Shown: piece by piece, positions 1 to 8,148 of the stretch
How positions within the stretch are numbered: position 1 is the stretch's first letter
Layout: each line of letters starts with the position of its first letter
NCBI RefSeq assembly: GCF_023544465.1
Contig: NZ_JALPVL010000013.1
Location: forward strand, 124,001 to 188,000
Origin: Paractinoplanes maris
Lineage (GTDB): Bacteria; Actinomycetota; Actinomycetes; Mycobacteriales; Micromonosporaceae
DNA: 64,000 nucleotides
Direction: 5' to 3'
Translations under genes and position numbers: made by a program
The notes under the pieces: generated by a model
Database searches by the model: none
What the model was told of the DNA's origin: nothing
Seen by the model: only the letters and a program-made list of their open reading frames with translations

Positions 1-441
1 CGGGGCTTTGGCGTTCTGCACCAGGGCGTCGGCCAGGTCGGTCGGGTCGGTGGTGGCGAAGACCAGCACACCCGGCACAGCCACCGCGAACAGGCGCAGG
101 ATCAAGCCCAGCGCCGCCGTCAGCACGCTGGTGGTCACGTCGAACGGGCCCAGTTCGAGCAGCAGCGTGCCGCTGCGGTCGGCGGCGAACAGCACCATGG
201 TGATCAGCAGGCCGAACGCGCCGATCAGCAGCGGCCACGCCCGCCGGAGCAGCGTCGCGTAGCGCACGCCGAAGAACGGGATGGCCGCCAGCTCGATGGC
301 CAGCGCGATCGCCGGGGTCACCGGGTCGAGGGTGGCGATCAGCGGCAGCGAGAAGACCAGTGCCGCCGCCAGCTTGGCCACCGGGTTGCGGCGGGCGAGG
401 GGCGCCGACGGGTCGGCGATCGGTTCCAGGGCCAGCGTCAC
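1..441 (-). CDS. EcfT-type transmembrane subunit of an ECF transporter (partial)
   Basis: Integral membrane coupling subunit of an energy-coupling-factor importer, linking the ATPase to the substrate-binding S component. The gene starts with GTG at 441, overlapping the TGA of the upstream ATPase by four bases (GTGA), and runs off the left edge, so only about 147 N-terminal residues are visible. The visible part has the family's opening (a short segment ending in a PVAKL-like motif) followed by several hydrophobic helices separated by arginine-rich turns. The order S component, double ATPase, EcfT on one strand behind a TPP riboswitch matches the YkoE-YkoD-YkoC type of thiamine/HMP importer. 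The coupling motifs lie outside the window. Confidence 0.85.
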   Translation of the reverse strand, partial: MTLALEPIADPSAPLARRNPVAKLAAALVFSLPLIATLDPVTPAIALAIELAAIPFFGVRYATLLRRAWPLLIGAFGLLITMVLFAADRSGTLLLELGPFDVTTSVLTAALGLILRLFAVAVPGVLVFATTDPTDLADALVQNAKAP

Positions 442-1889
442 GGGCGGCCGCCGGGGCGCCGGTGGGGGAGCGGGTCGCGCAGGCGGGCGGTGCCCAGCGC
501 GTGGGTGCGGTCGGCCAGCGCCTGCACGAAGTCGTCGTCGTGGGTGACCGCCAGGATGCCGTGGCCGTCGTCGCGCAGCGTGGCCAGCAGAGTGACCAGC
601 TCGATCCAGGTGCGCCGGTCCTGGCCGAACGTCGGCTCGTCGAGCACCAGCAGGCGCGGCGCGGTGGCCAGCGCGGTGGCCACGCTCAGCCGTCGCGCTT
701 CGCCGCCCGAGAGGGTGTACGGGTTGGCCGCTGCCAGATGCGCGAGGCGGAGCCGTTCGAGCAGGTCGGCGACGATCCGCTCGACCTCGGCGGCCGGCTT
801 GCCCAGTCGTCGCGGGCCGACCGCCAGCTCGTCGGCGACCCGGGCGGTGACGAACTGGTGCTCCGGGTTCTGGAAGACCGAGCCGATCCGCCCGGTCAGC
901 GTCGCGGCCCGCCACCGGTGCGGCGGCCGGTCGTCGCCGAAGCCGCACACCCGTCCGGCGGTCGGGGCGAGCAGGCCCCCGAGCACCAGGGCCAGCGTCG
1001 ACTTCCCGGCCCCGTTGGGCCCGGTCACCGCCAGCACCTCGCCCGCGCCCACCCCGAGCGAGACCGGCGCCAGCCGCTGCTCGACGGCGACCTGTTCGGC
1101 CCGGATCAGGCCGGGGCCGGGCGTCCGGGCCGATTTCAGCGGCGGGATCGTGAAGCCGGGCACCCAGACGCCCTCGTCGGCCAGACGGTCGCCGTAGGCC
1201 GCGAACACCAACTCGGGCGCGCCGTCGGCCCGCACCCCACCGCCCGGTTCGAGCACGACCACCCGGTCGACCAGCGGCAGCGCCTCGGCCACCCGGTGCT
1301 CGACCAGGATCGTGGTCTGCTCGCGCAGGGCGGACAGGGACTCGCGGATCAGCGCCGCCCCGGCCGGGTCCAGGTTGGCCGTCGGCTCGTCGAGCAGCAG
1401 CAGGCCCGGCCGCAGCGCCAGCACCCCGGCCAGGGCCAGCCGTTGTGCCTCCCCACCGGAGAGCGCGGCGGTCGAGCGGGTGATCGGGTAGGGGAAGCCG
1501 ACCCGGTCGAGCGCGTCGCTGACCCGGGGCCAGATCTGCGCCGCCGGCACGCCGCGGTTCTCCAGGCCGAAGGCCACGTCGTCACCGCTGCGGGCCATCA
1601 CGAGCTGGGTCTGCGGGTCCTGGAAGACGATGCCGGCCCCCTGCCCGGGATCCCGGTGGTCGCGGGCGCGCGGGTCGGAGCCGTCGATCTCGATCGTGCC
1701 GGCCGCCTCACCCGAGTCCTCGGCCAGCAGGCCGGCCAGCGCAGCGAGCAGGGTGCTCTTGCCGGCCCCGGAGGGACCGAGCAGGAGCACCCGCTCGCCG
1801 TGCGCGATGTGCAGGTCGACGTCGCGGACGGCCCAGGCGCGCCGGCCGGCATGACGCCAGCCGAATCCGCGGAGGACGACCTCACTCAT
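438..1889 (-). CDS. Fused two-domain ECF transporter ATPase (YkoD-like)
   Basis: Energises vitamin-precursor import. It is 483 residues with two ABC ATPase halves in one chain. Walker A motifs are at about 38-45 (GPSGAGKS) and 290-297 (GPNGAGKS), signatures LSGGE at 143-147 and 393-397, and DEPT Walker B ends near 167 and 417. Both halves therefore look catalytically complete. The ATG at 1889 was chosen because it begins the first ABC domain directly; the reading frame stays open further upstream, but that stretch runs antiparallel through the S-component gene in a different frame. It follows the S component closely and is translationally coupled to EcfT. Substrate is inferred from the riboswitch and the YkoE-like S component as thiamine or hydroxymethylpyrimidine. 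Confidence 0.88.
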   Translation of the reverse strand: MSEVVLRGFGWRHAGRRAWAVRDVDLHIAHGERVLLLGPSGAGKSTLLAALAGLLAEDSGEAAGTIEIDGSDPRARDHRDPGQGAGIVFQDPQTQLVMARSGDDVAFGLENRGVPAAQIWPRVSDALDRVGFPYPITRSTAALSGGEAQRLALAGVLALRPGLLLLDEPTANLDPAGAALIRESLSALREQTTILVEHRVAEALPLVDRVVVLEPGGGVRADGAPELVFAAYGDRLADEGVWVPGFTIPPLKSARTPGPGLIRAEQVAVEQRLAPVSLGVGAGEVLAVTGPNGAGKSTLALVLGGLLAPTAGRVCGFGDDRPPHRWRAATLTGRIGSVFQNPEHQFVTARVADELAVGPRRLGKPAAEVERIVADLLERLRLAHLAAANPYTLSGGEARRLSVATALATAPRLLVLDEPTFGQDRRTWIELVTLLATLRDDGHGILAVTHDDDFVQALADRTHALGTARLRDPLPHRRPGGRP

Positions 1890-1906
1890 AAATGAATCGA
1901 ACCAAA

Positions 1907-2491
1907 TCAGACGAGCGCTCGCGACCGACCGGCCGGGAACCGGTCGAGCACACCCGTCTGGGCCAGCGCCCGGGTCAGCAGCACGCTGCCGAGCCCGGCG
2001 ATGACCAGCGCCGACAGACCGGTGATGACGATGTACGGCAGGCGCATCGTGGCCCACGACGTGCCGCCGTACCAGACGAACGCGTCGTAGACCGCGGCCA
2101 CCACACCGGCCGTCGCGCCGGCCGCCAGGGCCACCGGCAGGCGGTAGACCTTGTAGGCGAACGCCGCGAAGATCAGCTCGGCGCCGAGCGCCTCCAGCGG
2201 GCCCTGGACGACGATGGTCCAGCCCCAGCTCACGCCGATCGCCACCGAGACCAGCGAGGCGAGCGAGAGGGTGTAGAAGGCGGCACCGGGCTTGCGCACG
2301 ATGAGCGCGCCGAGCACGGCCGGCACCAGCCAGACGCCGTAGAGCACGGCCCGGCCGGGCAGCGGGATGGCGTCGGCCGGCCCGTTCCAGAGCAGACCCC
2401 AGGCCCAGAAGATCACACCGAACGCCACGGCGATGATCGAGGCGATCACGATGTCTATCGTGCGCCAGCGGTTGCTTCCTTCGTACGTCAA
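1907..2491 (-). CDS. ykoE: ECF transporter S component, YkoE family (thiamine/HMP)
   Basis: Membrane substrate-binding subunit that captures the vitamin or its pyrimidine precursor. It has 194 residues with about five to six hydrophobic helices, and the N-terminal region (RWRTIDIVIASIIAVAFG) is typical of YkoE proteins. The start is a TTG at 2491, chosen because it has a GGGAGG ribosome-binding site six bases upstream and no better ATG. The leader contains a TPP riboswitch and a hairpin that can mask that ribosome-binding site. It is the first gene of the ECF operon. The riboswitch supports a thiamine-related substrate; the exact ligand is inferred. Confidence 0.85.
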   Translation of the reverse strand: MTYEGSNRWRTIDIVIASIIAVAFGVIFWAWGLLWNGPADAIPLPGRAVLYGVWLVPAVLGALIVRKPGAAFYTLSLASLVSVAIGVSWGWTIVVQGPLEALGAELIFAAFAYKVYRLPVALAAGATAGVVAAVYDAFVWYGGTSWATMRLPYIVITGLSALVIAGLGSVLLTRALAQTGVLDRFPAGRSRALV

Positions 2492-2497
2492 AACGAA

Positions 2498-2520
2498 CCT
2501 CCCAGTTGGGTACCGGGAGG
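2498..2520 (-). promoter_or_regulatory. Hairpin able to sequester the ykoE ribosome-binding site
   Basis: On the minus strand CCTCCC and GGGAGG form a six-base perfect stem around a short loop. The downstream arm is exactly the Shine-Dalgarno sequence of the TTG start at 2491. This is the layout expected of a translational expression platform for the TPP aptamer just upstream. Seen in sequence; the switching itself is inferred. Confidence 0.6.
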
Positions 2521-2574
2521 AGACGCACGCCGCGACCGGGCGTGGGCCCGGGCACGGCGCGGCTGGAGAAAAGA

Positions 2575-2662
2575 CCGAACTTCCTGCGCTGGCATTACCC
2601 AGATCAGGTGCGAGGGTCTGCGGTCGCCCGCACTCTCAGCGCTGTGCGCTCCCCTGTCGGAT
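2575..2662 (-). ncRNA. TPP riboswitch (THI element)
   Basis: Read on the minus strand the segment holds the hallmark elements in order: GGGG of the P1 side, CTGAGA, ACCCT, then ACCTGATCTGG followed by TAATGCCAGCG. These match the conserved thiamine-pyrophosphate aptamer core. It lies in the leader of the YkoE-type transporter operon, so high TPP should reduce import. The ends are approximate. Confidence 0.93.
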
Positions 2663-2776
2663 CGAGGTCTCTTCGCGACCGGCGGTGATCTCCACCGTTG
2701 CGAAGAAGCCTCGCTGCTGTGTTTCGATGAAAGTAACACCGGGAGCATCAGTGGGACAGCGAGGGAGTGATCACAT

Positions 2777-3598
2777 ATGGAGATCAAGGCGCGCGGGCTG
2801 ACCTTCGACGTGTACGAGGGTGGGCCCGCCGACGGTGATCCCGTGCTGCTCCTGCACGGTTTCCCGCAGGACCACCGCGAGTTCGATCTGCTGGCGCCCA
2901 AGTTGCACGCCGCCGGCCTCAAGACGTACGCCCTGGACCAGCGCGGCACCTCGCCCGGCGCCCGCCCGTCCGAGGTGGCGGCCTACCGCCTCAGCGAGCC
3001 CACGGCCGACGCGGTGGCCGTGCTCGACGCGCTCGGCCTGCAGAGCGCGCACGTGATCGGCCACGACTGGGGTGCGATCGTCGGCTGGTGGCTCGCCTCC
3101 GGCCACCCCGACCGGGTTCGCACGCTGACCGCCGTCTCGTTGCCGCACCCCAAGGCGCTGGGTCTGGCCCTGCGCACCCGCGCGGCTCAGCGCGCCCGGA
3201 TGTCGTACTTCAAGGTCTTCCAGTCCCCGGTGGCCGAGCGTTTCCTGCTCGCGCGGGACGGCGCCGTGCTGCGCGGCATGTTCAAGCCGATCGGCGAGCG
3301 GGGCGACAAGTACGTCGAGGCGATGCGCGACGAGCCGGGCCGGCTGACCGGCGGCCTGAACTGGTACCGCGCGGCGACCGGCAGCTCCCCGGACGGTCCG
3401 GGCATCATCCGCGTCCCCACCACGTACGTCTGGAGTGACCGCGACGGCGTGGTCACCCTGACCGCCGCCCTGCGTACCCGGGACTGGGTCGAGGCGGATT
3501 ATCAGATGGTCGCGATGCGCGGCGTCAGCCACTGGGTGCCCGAGCAGGCCGCCACCGCGCTGGCCGAGGCGGCCATCTCTCGTATAGGCCTAGTTTGA
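2777..3598 (+). CDS. Alpha/beta hydrolase, epoxide hydrolase-like
   Basis: Cytosolic hydrolase of 273 residues. The oxyanion-hole motif HGFPQ is near residue 27, and the nucleophile elbow GHDWG places Asp97 as nucleophile, which is the epoxide hydrolase/haloalkane dehalogenase pattern rather than a serine esterase. The C-terminal GVSHWVPEQ carries the expected catalytic His, and a WSDRD segment supplies an acidic residue. It starts at an ATG with a GAGGGAG ribosome-binding site. It is a single gene divergent from the ECF operon. The natural substrate cannot be told from sequence. Confidence 0.85.
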   Translation: MEIKARGLTFDVYEGGPADGDPVLLLHGFPQDHREFDLLAPKLHAAGLKTYALDQRGTSPGARPSEVAAYRLSEPTADAVAVLDALGLQSAHVIGHDWGAIVGWWLASGHPDRVRTLTAVSLPHPKALGLALRTRAAQRARMSYFKVFQSPVAERFLLARDGAVLRGMFKPIGERGDKYVEAMRDEPGRLTGGLNWYRAATGSSPDGPGIIRVPTTYVWSDRDGVVTLTAALRTRDWVEADYQMVAMRGVSHWVPEQAATALAEAAISRIGLV

Positions 3599-3629
3599 TT
3601 TCTGTTGAAGCAGGGGAAACGGCAGCGTC

Positions 3630-4181
3630 ATGGTGGCAGACAAGGGGCGCGTCCGGCACGAGACCGAGAAACAGCGCTGGGACCGTAACTTCGCCGATCT
3701 CCTCCAGGAGCTGCGCGTCGCGCAGACCGGCATCCAGATCCTGTTCGCGTTCCTGCTGACGCTGCCCTTCAGCAACCGGTTCACGGAGGTCACCCAGTTC
3801 CAGAAGGACGTCTACGTGGTGGCGTTGCTCGCCGCGGCCGGCGCCACCGCGATGATCATCGCGCCGGTCGCGTTCCACCGGGCGCTGTTCCGTCAGGGCC
3901 GCAAGCCCGAATTGGTGCGGTACGCCCACGCGATGGCCACCGGCGGCCTGTTCTTCCTGCTCGTCTCGATGGTCAGCGCCGTCCTGCTGGTCACCGACTT
4001 CATCCTGGACCGGCCGATCGCCTTCGTCTTCACCGGCATCACCGCCGCCTTCTTCCTGACCTTCTGGGCGGCTGTCCCGTTCTTCCGGCGCAACTGGATC
4101 GACGAGGACGAGGTGCAGGAGGACGAGGAGGTCAGCCACACCGAGGTCAAGGCCGGCGAGCCCGCAGACCGAGTTTCCTGA
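3630..4181 (+). CDS. Membrane protein of the DUF6328 type
   Basis: The protein has 183 residues with a charged N-terminal segment, four predicted transmembrane helices (about 37-55, 64-85, 104-125, 132-150) and an acidic C-terminal tail rich in Glu and Asp. The conserved opening (RWDRNFADLLQELRVAQTGIQILFAFLL, quoted only in part: NFADLLQELRVAQTG) is typical of small actinobacterial DUF6328 proteins, whose function is unknown. It stands alone 31 bases after the hydrolase. Its 3' end overlaps the convergent gene at 4147 by 35 bases. Confidence 0.75.
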   Translation: MVADKGRVRHETEKQRWDRNFADLLQELRVAQTGIQILFAFLLTLPFSNRFTEVTQFQKDVYVVALLAAAGATAMIIAPVAFHRALFRQGRKPELVRYAHAMATGGLFFLLVSMVSAVLLVTDFILDRPIAFVFTGITAAFFLTFWAAVPFFRRNWIDEDEVQEDEEVSHTEVKAGEPADRVS

Positions 4182-4755
4182 GCTCGAGCTCGGCCAGCGC
4201 GTCGACCGCCGCCGCGTCGCCGTTGCGCCAGCTCTGGGCGATGTCCGGGCCCAGCTTGGCCAGGTTGTTCAACGGCTGACTGGCCAGAGCCCGCAGGGCC
4301 AGCAGGTCGCGGCCCGCGGGCTCGTCGCGGACGGCGGCGGCGACCGCGGCCCGGCGCATCCACCGCAACCGCAGCGGAAGCCAGCCGAAGAGCACCAGTG
4401 CGAGCGGAACGGCCACCGCGATCAGGGCGACGACCAGCGCCATCGTGTCGACGACGTCCTGCTGCTGACGGCCGGCCTCGGCCAGTGACCGGGCCGCCGA
4501 CGCCGCCCCCTCGAACGGCTTGACCAGCTCGTCGCCGACCAGCGGCACCCCGCCGACCTTGCTGCCGGCGTCGCTCAGGTTGTCGGCGATGCCGCCGCCC
4601 GCGCTCTCCAGCTTGGCGCCGGGGACGCCCAGCTTCTCGACCATGTCGTTGACCCAGAGGCCGGCGCGGATCCAGGCGTAGACCCAGAGGACCACGATGA
4701 TGTCGGTCAGGAGCTGACGTACGGCGGTGGGGATGCGGTCGGCATAGAGCTTCAC
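4147..4755 (-). CDS. Hypothetical membrane protein
   Basis: The 202-residue protein is not recognised as a characterised family. It has one hydrophobic helix near the N terminus (about 15-33), a soluble region of about 75 residues rich in Gly and Ser with a possible amphipathic helix, a second strong helix near 107-127 and a basic cytoplasmic C-terminal part. It resembles generic actinobacterial membrane proteins with two anchors flanking an exterior loop. Its 3' end overlaps the convergent DUF6328 gene. It is separated by 27 bases from zur, which reads in the same direction, so read-through from the zinc operon is possible. Confidence 0.65.
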   Translation of the reverse strand: MKLYADRIPTAVRQLLTDIIVVLWVYAWIRAGLWVNDMVEKLGVPGAKLESAGGGIADNLSDAGSKVGGVPLVGDELVKPFEGAASAARSLAEAGRQQQDVVDTMALVVALIAVAVPLALVLFGWLPLRLRWMRRAAVAAAVRDEPAGRDLLALRALASQPLNNLAKLGPDIAQSWRNGDAAAVDALAELELRKLGLRARRP

Positions 4756-4782
4756 GCCGCACAGCGTCCCACGTGGATCAAG

Positions 4783-5190
4783 CTATCGGTGAGCGGCGCA
4801 GTCCGGGCACGTCCCGAAGATCTCCATCGTGTGCGAGACGTTGACGTAGCCGTGCCGGCTCGCCACCTTGTCGGCCCACGACTCGACGGCCGGGCCCTCG
4901 ACCTCGACCGCGCTGCCGCAGTCGCGGCACACCAGATGGTGGTGGTGGCCCTGGCTGCACCGGCGATAGAGGTGCTCGCCACCCGGCGGGCGCATCACGT
5001 CGATCTCGCCGGCGTCGGCCAGCCCCTGGAGCGTGCGGTAGACCGTGGTCAGGCCCACCCGCTCGCCGCGTTCGCGCAGCCGGGCGTGCAGCTCCTGGGC
5101 GCTGTAGAAGCCCTCGGCGTCGGCCAGCACGGCACTGACCGCGGTGCGCTGTTTGGTGTTGCGCTGCGCGACGTTCTGTTCGGCGCTCAT
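4783..5190 (-). CDS. zur: Zinc uptake regulator Zur (Fur family)
   Basis: Zinc-dependent repressor of 135 residues. The N-terminal winged helix is followed by the dimerisation domain, which has a His cluster (QGHHHH near 81-86) and two structural CxxC pairs (CRDC near 90 and CPDC near 128) as in actinobacterial Zur. It is the last gene of the znuA-znuC-znuB-arsR-zur run and overlaps the upstream arsR gene by four bases (ATGA). A Zur box upstream of znuA implies that it represses its own operon when zinc is plentiful. Confidence 0.9.
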   Translation of the reverse strand: MSAEQNVAQRNTKQRTAVSAVLADAEGFYSAQELHARLRERGERVGLTTVYRTLQGLADAGEIDVMRPPGGEHLYRRCSQGHHHHLVCRDCGSAVEVEGPAVESWADKVASRHGYVNVSHTMEIFGTCPDCAAHR

Positions 5191-5534
5191 GAGCGAACCT
5201 CCCTCGCGTGACTGACCGCGTCGGCGACGATGTGCGCGACGTGATCGTCCACCAGCGAGTATGCGATCTCCCGGCCCCGGCGCGCACCCCGCACCACGCC
5301 GGCCCCCCGCAGCACCCGCAGATGCTGGGAGACCAGCGGCTGCGGCGCGCCCAGCTTCTCCACCAGCTCATGCACGCAGCGCTCACCGGCGCCCAGCTCG
5401 GCCACGATCGCGACCCGGATCGGCGCGGACAGGGCGCGCAGCAGCTCACCGGCGGACTCGTACGCCTCGTATCCGCTCGGCCTGGTCGTCGTCGGACCGG
5501 CCGGCGGGCGGGGTCCCTCGGGCGTGGTTCTCAT
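5187..5534 (-). CDS. ArsR/SmtB-family zinc-sensing repressor
   Basis: The 115-residue winged-helix protein has a recognition region containing QPLVSQHLRVLRGAG. Its last helix carries a complete SmtB-type alpha-5 metal site: Asp96-x-His98, ten residues, His109-x-x-Glu112. This pattern belongs to Zn(II)/Co(II) derepressing sensors such as SmtB and CzrA. Position between znuB and zur, with a four-base overlap to zur and only six bases from znuB, indicates co-transcription. Its own target is not evident here; an export gene elsewhere, or the operon itself, is possible. Confidence 0.88.
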   Translation of the reverse strand: MRTTPEGPRPPAGPTTTRPSGYEAYESAGELLRALSAPIRVAIVAELGAGERCVHELVEKLGAPQPLVSQHLRVLRGAGVVRGARRGREIAYSLVDDHVAHIVADAVSHAREVRS

Positions 5535-5540
5535 CGGACC

Positions 5541-6410
5541 TCAGACCTCTTGCAGGACGACGTCGGGGGGTTCGACCTCGCGCACCGGGTGGGCGCGCCG
5601 CCGGACCACGCGCCAACCGGCGGCGCCGATGGTGATCGCGACGAAGACGGCCAGGGCCAGGATGACGGTGGTCGCGCCGGGCGGGGTGTCGGCCTCGGCC
5701 GAGACGACGACACCGGTGCCCGCCGCGACCAGCCCGATCGCCATCGCGGCGGCCATCGTGGTGCGGAAACCGCGGGTCACCTGCTGCGCCGCGGCGACCG
5801 GGATGACCATCAGGGCCGAGACGAGCAACAGGCCCACCGTACGCATGGCGATCGTCACGGTCACGGCGGTGGTGATCGCCATCAGGATGTTGAGCGCCCG
5901 CACCGGCAGACCGCTGACCCGCGCGTACTCCTCGTCGTTGCAGACCGCGAACAGGGCCGGCCGGAAGGCCAGCATGGCGATCAGCACCGCCGCCCCGAGC
6001 ACCGCGATCACCGCGATGTCGGCCGGCGACGTGGTGATCAGCGAGCCGAAGAGATATTGCACCAGGCTGTTGCTGCTGGCGTCGTCGGACAGCGCGACCA
6101 GCACCACGCCGCCCGCGATGCCGCCGTAGAACAGCAGGGCCAGCGCCAGGTCGCCTGACGTGCGGCCCCGCTCGCGGATCAGCTCGACCCCGACCGCGCC
6201 GACCGCCGCCACGATCACCGCGCTGATCACCGGGGACTGGTTGAGCAGCAGGCCCACGCCGACACCGGTGAGCGCGACGTGACCGATGCCGTCACCGATC
6301 AGCGACAGGCGGCGCTGCACCAGATAGATGCCGAGTGCGGGCGCGGCCAGGCCGATGATGAGGGCACCGGCCAGGGCTCTCATCATGAAGTCGTACTGGA
6401 AGAGGTCCAT
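5541..6410 (-). CDS. znuB: Zinc ABC transporter permease ZnuB
   Basis: Inner-membrane channel subunit of a high-affinity zinc importer, 289 residues, with eight to nine hydrophobic helices typical of the ABC-3 family. The N-terminal segment FQYDFMMRALAGALIIG and the GDGIGHVALTGVGVG motif match family members. Its ATG shares one base with the TGA of znuC (TGATG), indicating coupled translation. Zinc specificity is inferred from the Zur box and the Zur and SmtB-type genes in the same operon. Confidence 0.9.
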   Translation of the reverse strand: MDLFQYDFMMRALAGALIIGLAAPALGIYLVQRRLSLIGDGIGHVALTGVGVGLLLNQSPVISAVIVAAVGAVGVELIRERGRTSGDLALALLFYGGIAGGVVLVALSDDASSNSLVQYLFGSLITTSPADIAVIAVLGAAVLIAMLAFRPALFAVCNDEEYARVSGLPVRALNILMAITTAVTVTIAMRTVGLLLVSALMVIPVAAAQQVTRGFRTTMAAAMAIGLVAAGTGVVVSAEADTPPGATTVILALAVFVAITIGAAGWRVVRRRAHPVREVEPPDVVLQEV

Positions 6411-7189
6411 CAGCCGGCCGCGATCCGGTCGGTGGGGGCCACGCAGATGCCGGTCGCCTGGGGCACGGCGTGCGGGTGCACGTGGTCGTGGCCGGGCTCG
6501 GCGTGGTGGCCGGCCGGCTCGGGCGGCGGGCCCACGTGGGCGACCCGGCCCTCGTGCACCACGACTGCCCGGTCGATCAGCGGGCGCAGCGGGCCGAGCT
6601 CGTGCGCGACCAGCAGGATCGAGCCGCCGCCGGCCTGGAAGCGGCCCAGCGCGGCGGCGAACGCCTCCTGGCTGCCCGCGTCCACCCCGGCGGTGGGCTC
6701 GTCGAGCACCAGCAGGTCGGGCCGGCCGGCCAGGGCGCGGGCGATGAGAGTGCGTTGCTGCTGGCCACCGGAGAGCGTGGTCACCGGGTCGTTGATCCGG
6801 TCGAGGAGGCCGACGGCGGTCAGCGCGTCGTGCACCGCGGTCTTGTCGGCGGCGCCGGGCCAGCGGAAGATGCCGCGGCGGGCCAGCCGGCCGGACGCGA
6901 CGATCTCGCCCACCGTGGCCGGGACACCGCTGCCGGCGCCCAGCCGCTGCGGCACGTAACCGATGCGGGCCCAGTCGCGGAACCTGCGCTGCGGCGTGCC
7001 GAACAGGTCGATCTCGCCCCGGGTGAGCGGGGTGAGCCCGAGGATCGTCCGGATCAGGGTGGACTTGCCGGAGCCGTTGGCCCCGAGGATCGCCACTACC
7101 TCACCCGCGCCCAGCTCGAACGAGACGTCGTGCAGGATCTCGCGGCCGTCGTAGCCGACCGCGGCGTGGCGCACCGTCACGACGCTCAT
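6410..7189 (-). CDS. znuC: Zinc ABC transporter ATP-binding protein ZnuC
   Basis: Cytoplasmic ATPase of the zinc importer, 259 residues. Walker A GANGSGKS is at 36-43, the signature TLSGGQQQR near 122-130 and Walker B LLVLDEPTAGVD near 145-156. The C-terminal tail is His-rich (HHAEPGHDHVHPHA), a frequent feature of zinc-transport ATPases. The ATG at 7189 was preferred over one nine bases upstream because it shares its first base with the znuA TGA, the same coupling seen between znuC and znuB. Confidence 0.92.
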   Translation of the reverse strand: MSVVTVRHAAVGYDGREILHDVSFELGAGEVVAILGANGSGKSTLIRTILGLTPLTRGEIDLFGTPQRRFRDWARIGYVPQRLGAGSGVPATVGEIVASGRLARRGIFRWPGAADKTAVHDALTAVGLLDRINDPVTTLSGGQQQRTLIARALAGRPDLLVLDEPTAGVDAGSQEAFAAALGRFQAGGGSILLVAHELGPLRPLIDRAVVVHEGRVAHVGPPPEPAGHHAEPGHDHVHPHAVPQATGICVAPTDRIAAG

Positions 7190-8100
7190 CACGAACACCC
7201 CAATCCGGTGGTCAGCGCGGTCAGGTTCTGCCGCATGACACTGAAGTAGTCACCCTGGTCGTCCACGAGGCCCTCCAACGGGTCGAGGACAGCCGTCCGG
7301 GCGCCGACCTCCCGGGCGATGGTCTCGGCCACCGCCGGGCTGACCAGGGTCTCGAAATAGATCGTGGTGGTGCCGGTCTCCCGGGCCTCGCGGGCCACGG
7401 CGGCGAGCCGCTGCGGTGAGGGCTCGGCCTCGGGGTCGATCCCCGAGATACCCACCTGGTGCAGGTCGTAGCGCCCGGCCAGATAAGCGAAGGCCGTGTG
7501 GCTGGTCACCAGCTCGCGCCGCTCGCAGGTCTCGAGGCCCGCGGTGAACTCGCCGTTCAGCGTGCCCAGCTCGGTGACCAAGGCCTGGGCCCGGGCGCGG
7601 TAACCGGCGGCGTGACCGGGGTCGACCTCGGCCAGGCGCTCACCGAGCTTCCCGGCGATCGTGGCGAAGCGCACCGGGTCGAGCCAGACGTGCGGGTCCT
7701 CACCGCCCTCGGCGGTCTCGTGCTCGTGGCCGTGCTCGTCCTCGCCCCCGGCCGGCAGCAGCGGGACGACCGACGCGGCGTCGAACGCCTTGTCCTCGGC
7801 CTCGAGGTCGATCGCCTTGTCGACGGCTGGTTGGAAACCCTTGATGTAGACCGCGAGGCCGGCCTCGGCGACGTCACCGACCTGACGCGGGGTGAGCTCG
7901 ATGTCGTGCGGCTCGGCCCCCGGCTTGGTGAGGTTCGTGACGCTGACCACGTCGCCTCCGATGCGCTCGCTGAGGAACTGCAGCGGATAGAACGCCGTGA
8001 CGATCTCGAACTTCCCGTCGGCCGTCGTCCCGCCCGCCGGCCCGCCGCAGCCCGCGAGGGCAGCGGAGACGAGCAGGGAGGGGAGCAGGCCGCGGCGCAT
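7189..8100 (-). CDS. znuA: Zinc-binding lipoprotein ZnuA
   Basis: Extracytoplasmic zinc receptor of 303 residues. It begins with a lipoprotein signal peptide (RRGLLPSLLVSAALAGC, lipobox Cys near 19) and contains the acidic His-rich zinc loop (EDEHGHEHE) before the PHVWLDP motif that carries a metal-ligand His. The ATG at 8100 was selected because the signal peptide starts there and a GGAGAG ribosome-binding site lies just upstream. A TTG further upstream in frame falls inside the Zur box. It is the first gene of the zinc operon. Confidence 0.9.
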   Translation of the reverse strand: MRRGLLPSLLVSAALAGCGGPAGGTTADGKFEIVTAFYPLQFLSERIGGDVVSVTNLTKPGAEPHDIELTPRQVGDVAEAGLAVYIKGFQPAVDKAIDLEAEDKAFDAASVVPLLPAGGEDEHGHEHETAEGGEDPHVWLDPVRFATIAGKLGERLAEVDPGHAAGYRARAQALVTELGTLNGEFTAGLETCERRELVTSHTAFAYLAGRYDLHQVGISGIDPEAEPSPQRLAAVAREARETGTTTIYFETLVSPAVAETIAREVGARTAVLDPLEGLVDDQGDYFSVMRQNLTALTTGLGCS

Positions 8101-8120
8101 ACGACCACTCTCTCCGAGAA

Positions 8121-8135
8121 TGACAATGATTGTCA
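8121..8135. promoter_or_regulatory. Zur box
   Basis: TGACAATGATTGTCA is a near-perfect 7-1-7 palindrome matching the actinobacterial Zur operator pattern (TGAnAATnATTnTCA). It is centred 28 bases upstream of the znuA ATG. On the minus strand its start reads TTGACA, so repressor would cover a candidate -35 element. Confidence 0.85.
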
Positions 8136-8148
8136 AAACCGCATGTGT

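Noticed and set aside
438..2555. A 705-codon open frame that includes the ECF ATPase
   Set aside because: Only the part from 438 to 1889 shows ABC ATPase motifs. The rest runs through the S-component gene in another frame with no family pattern.
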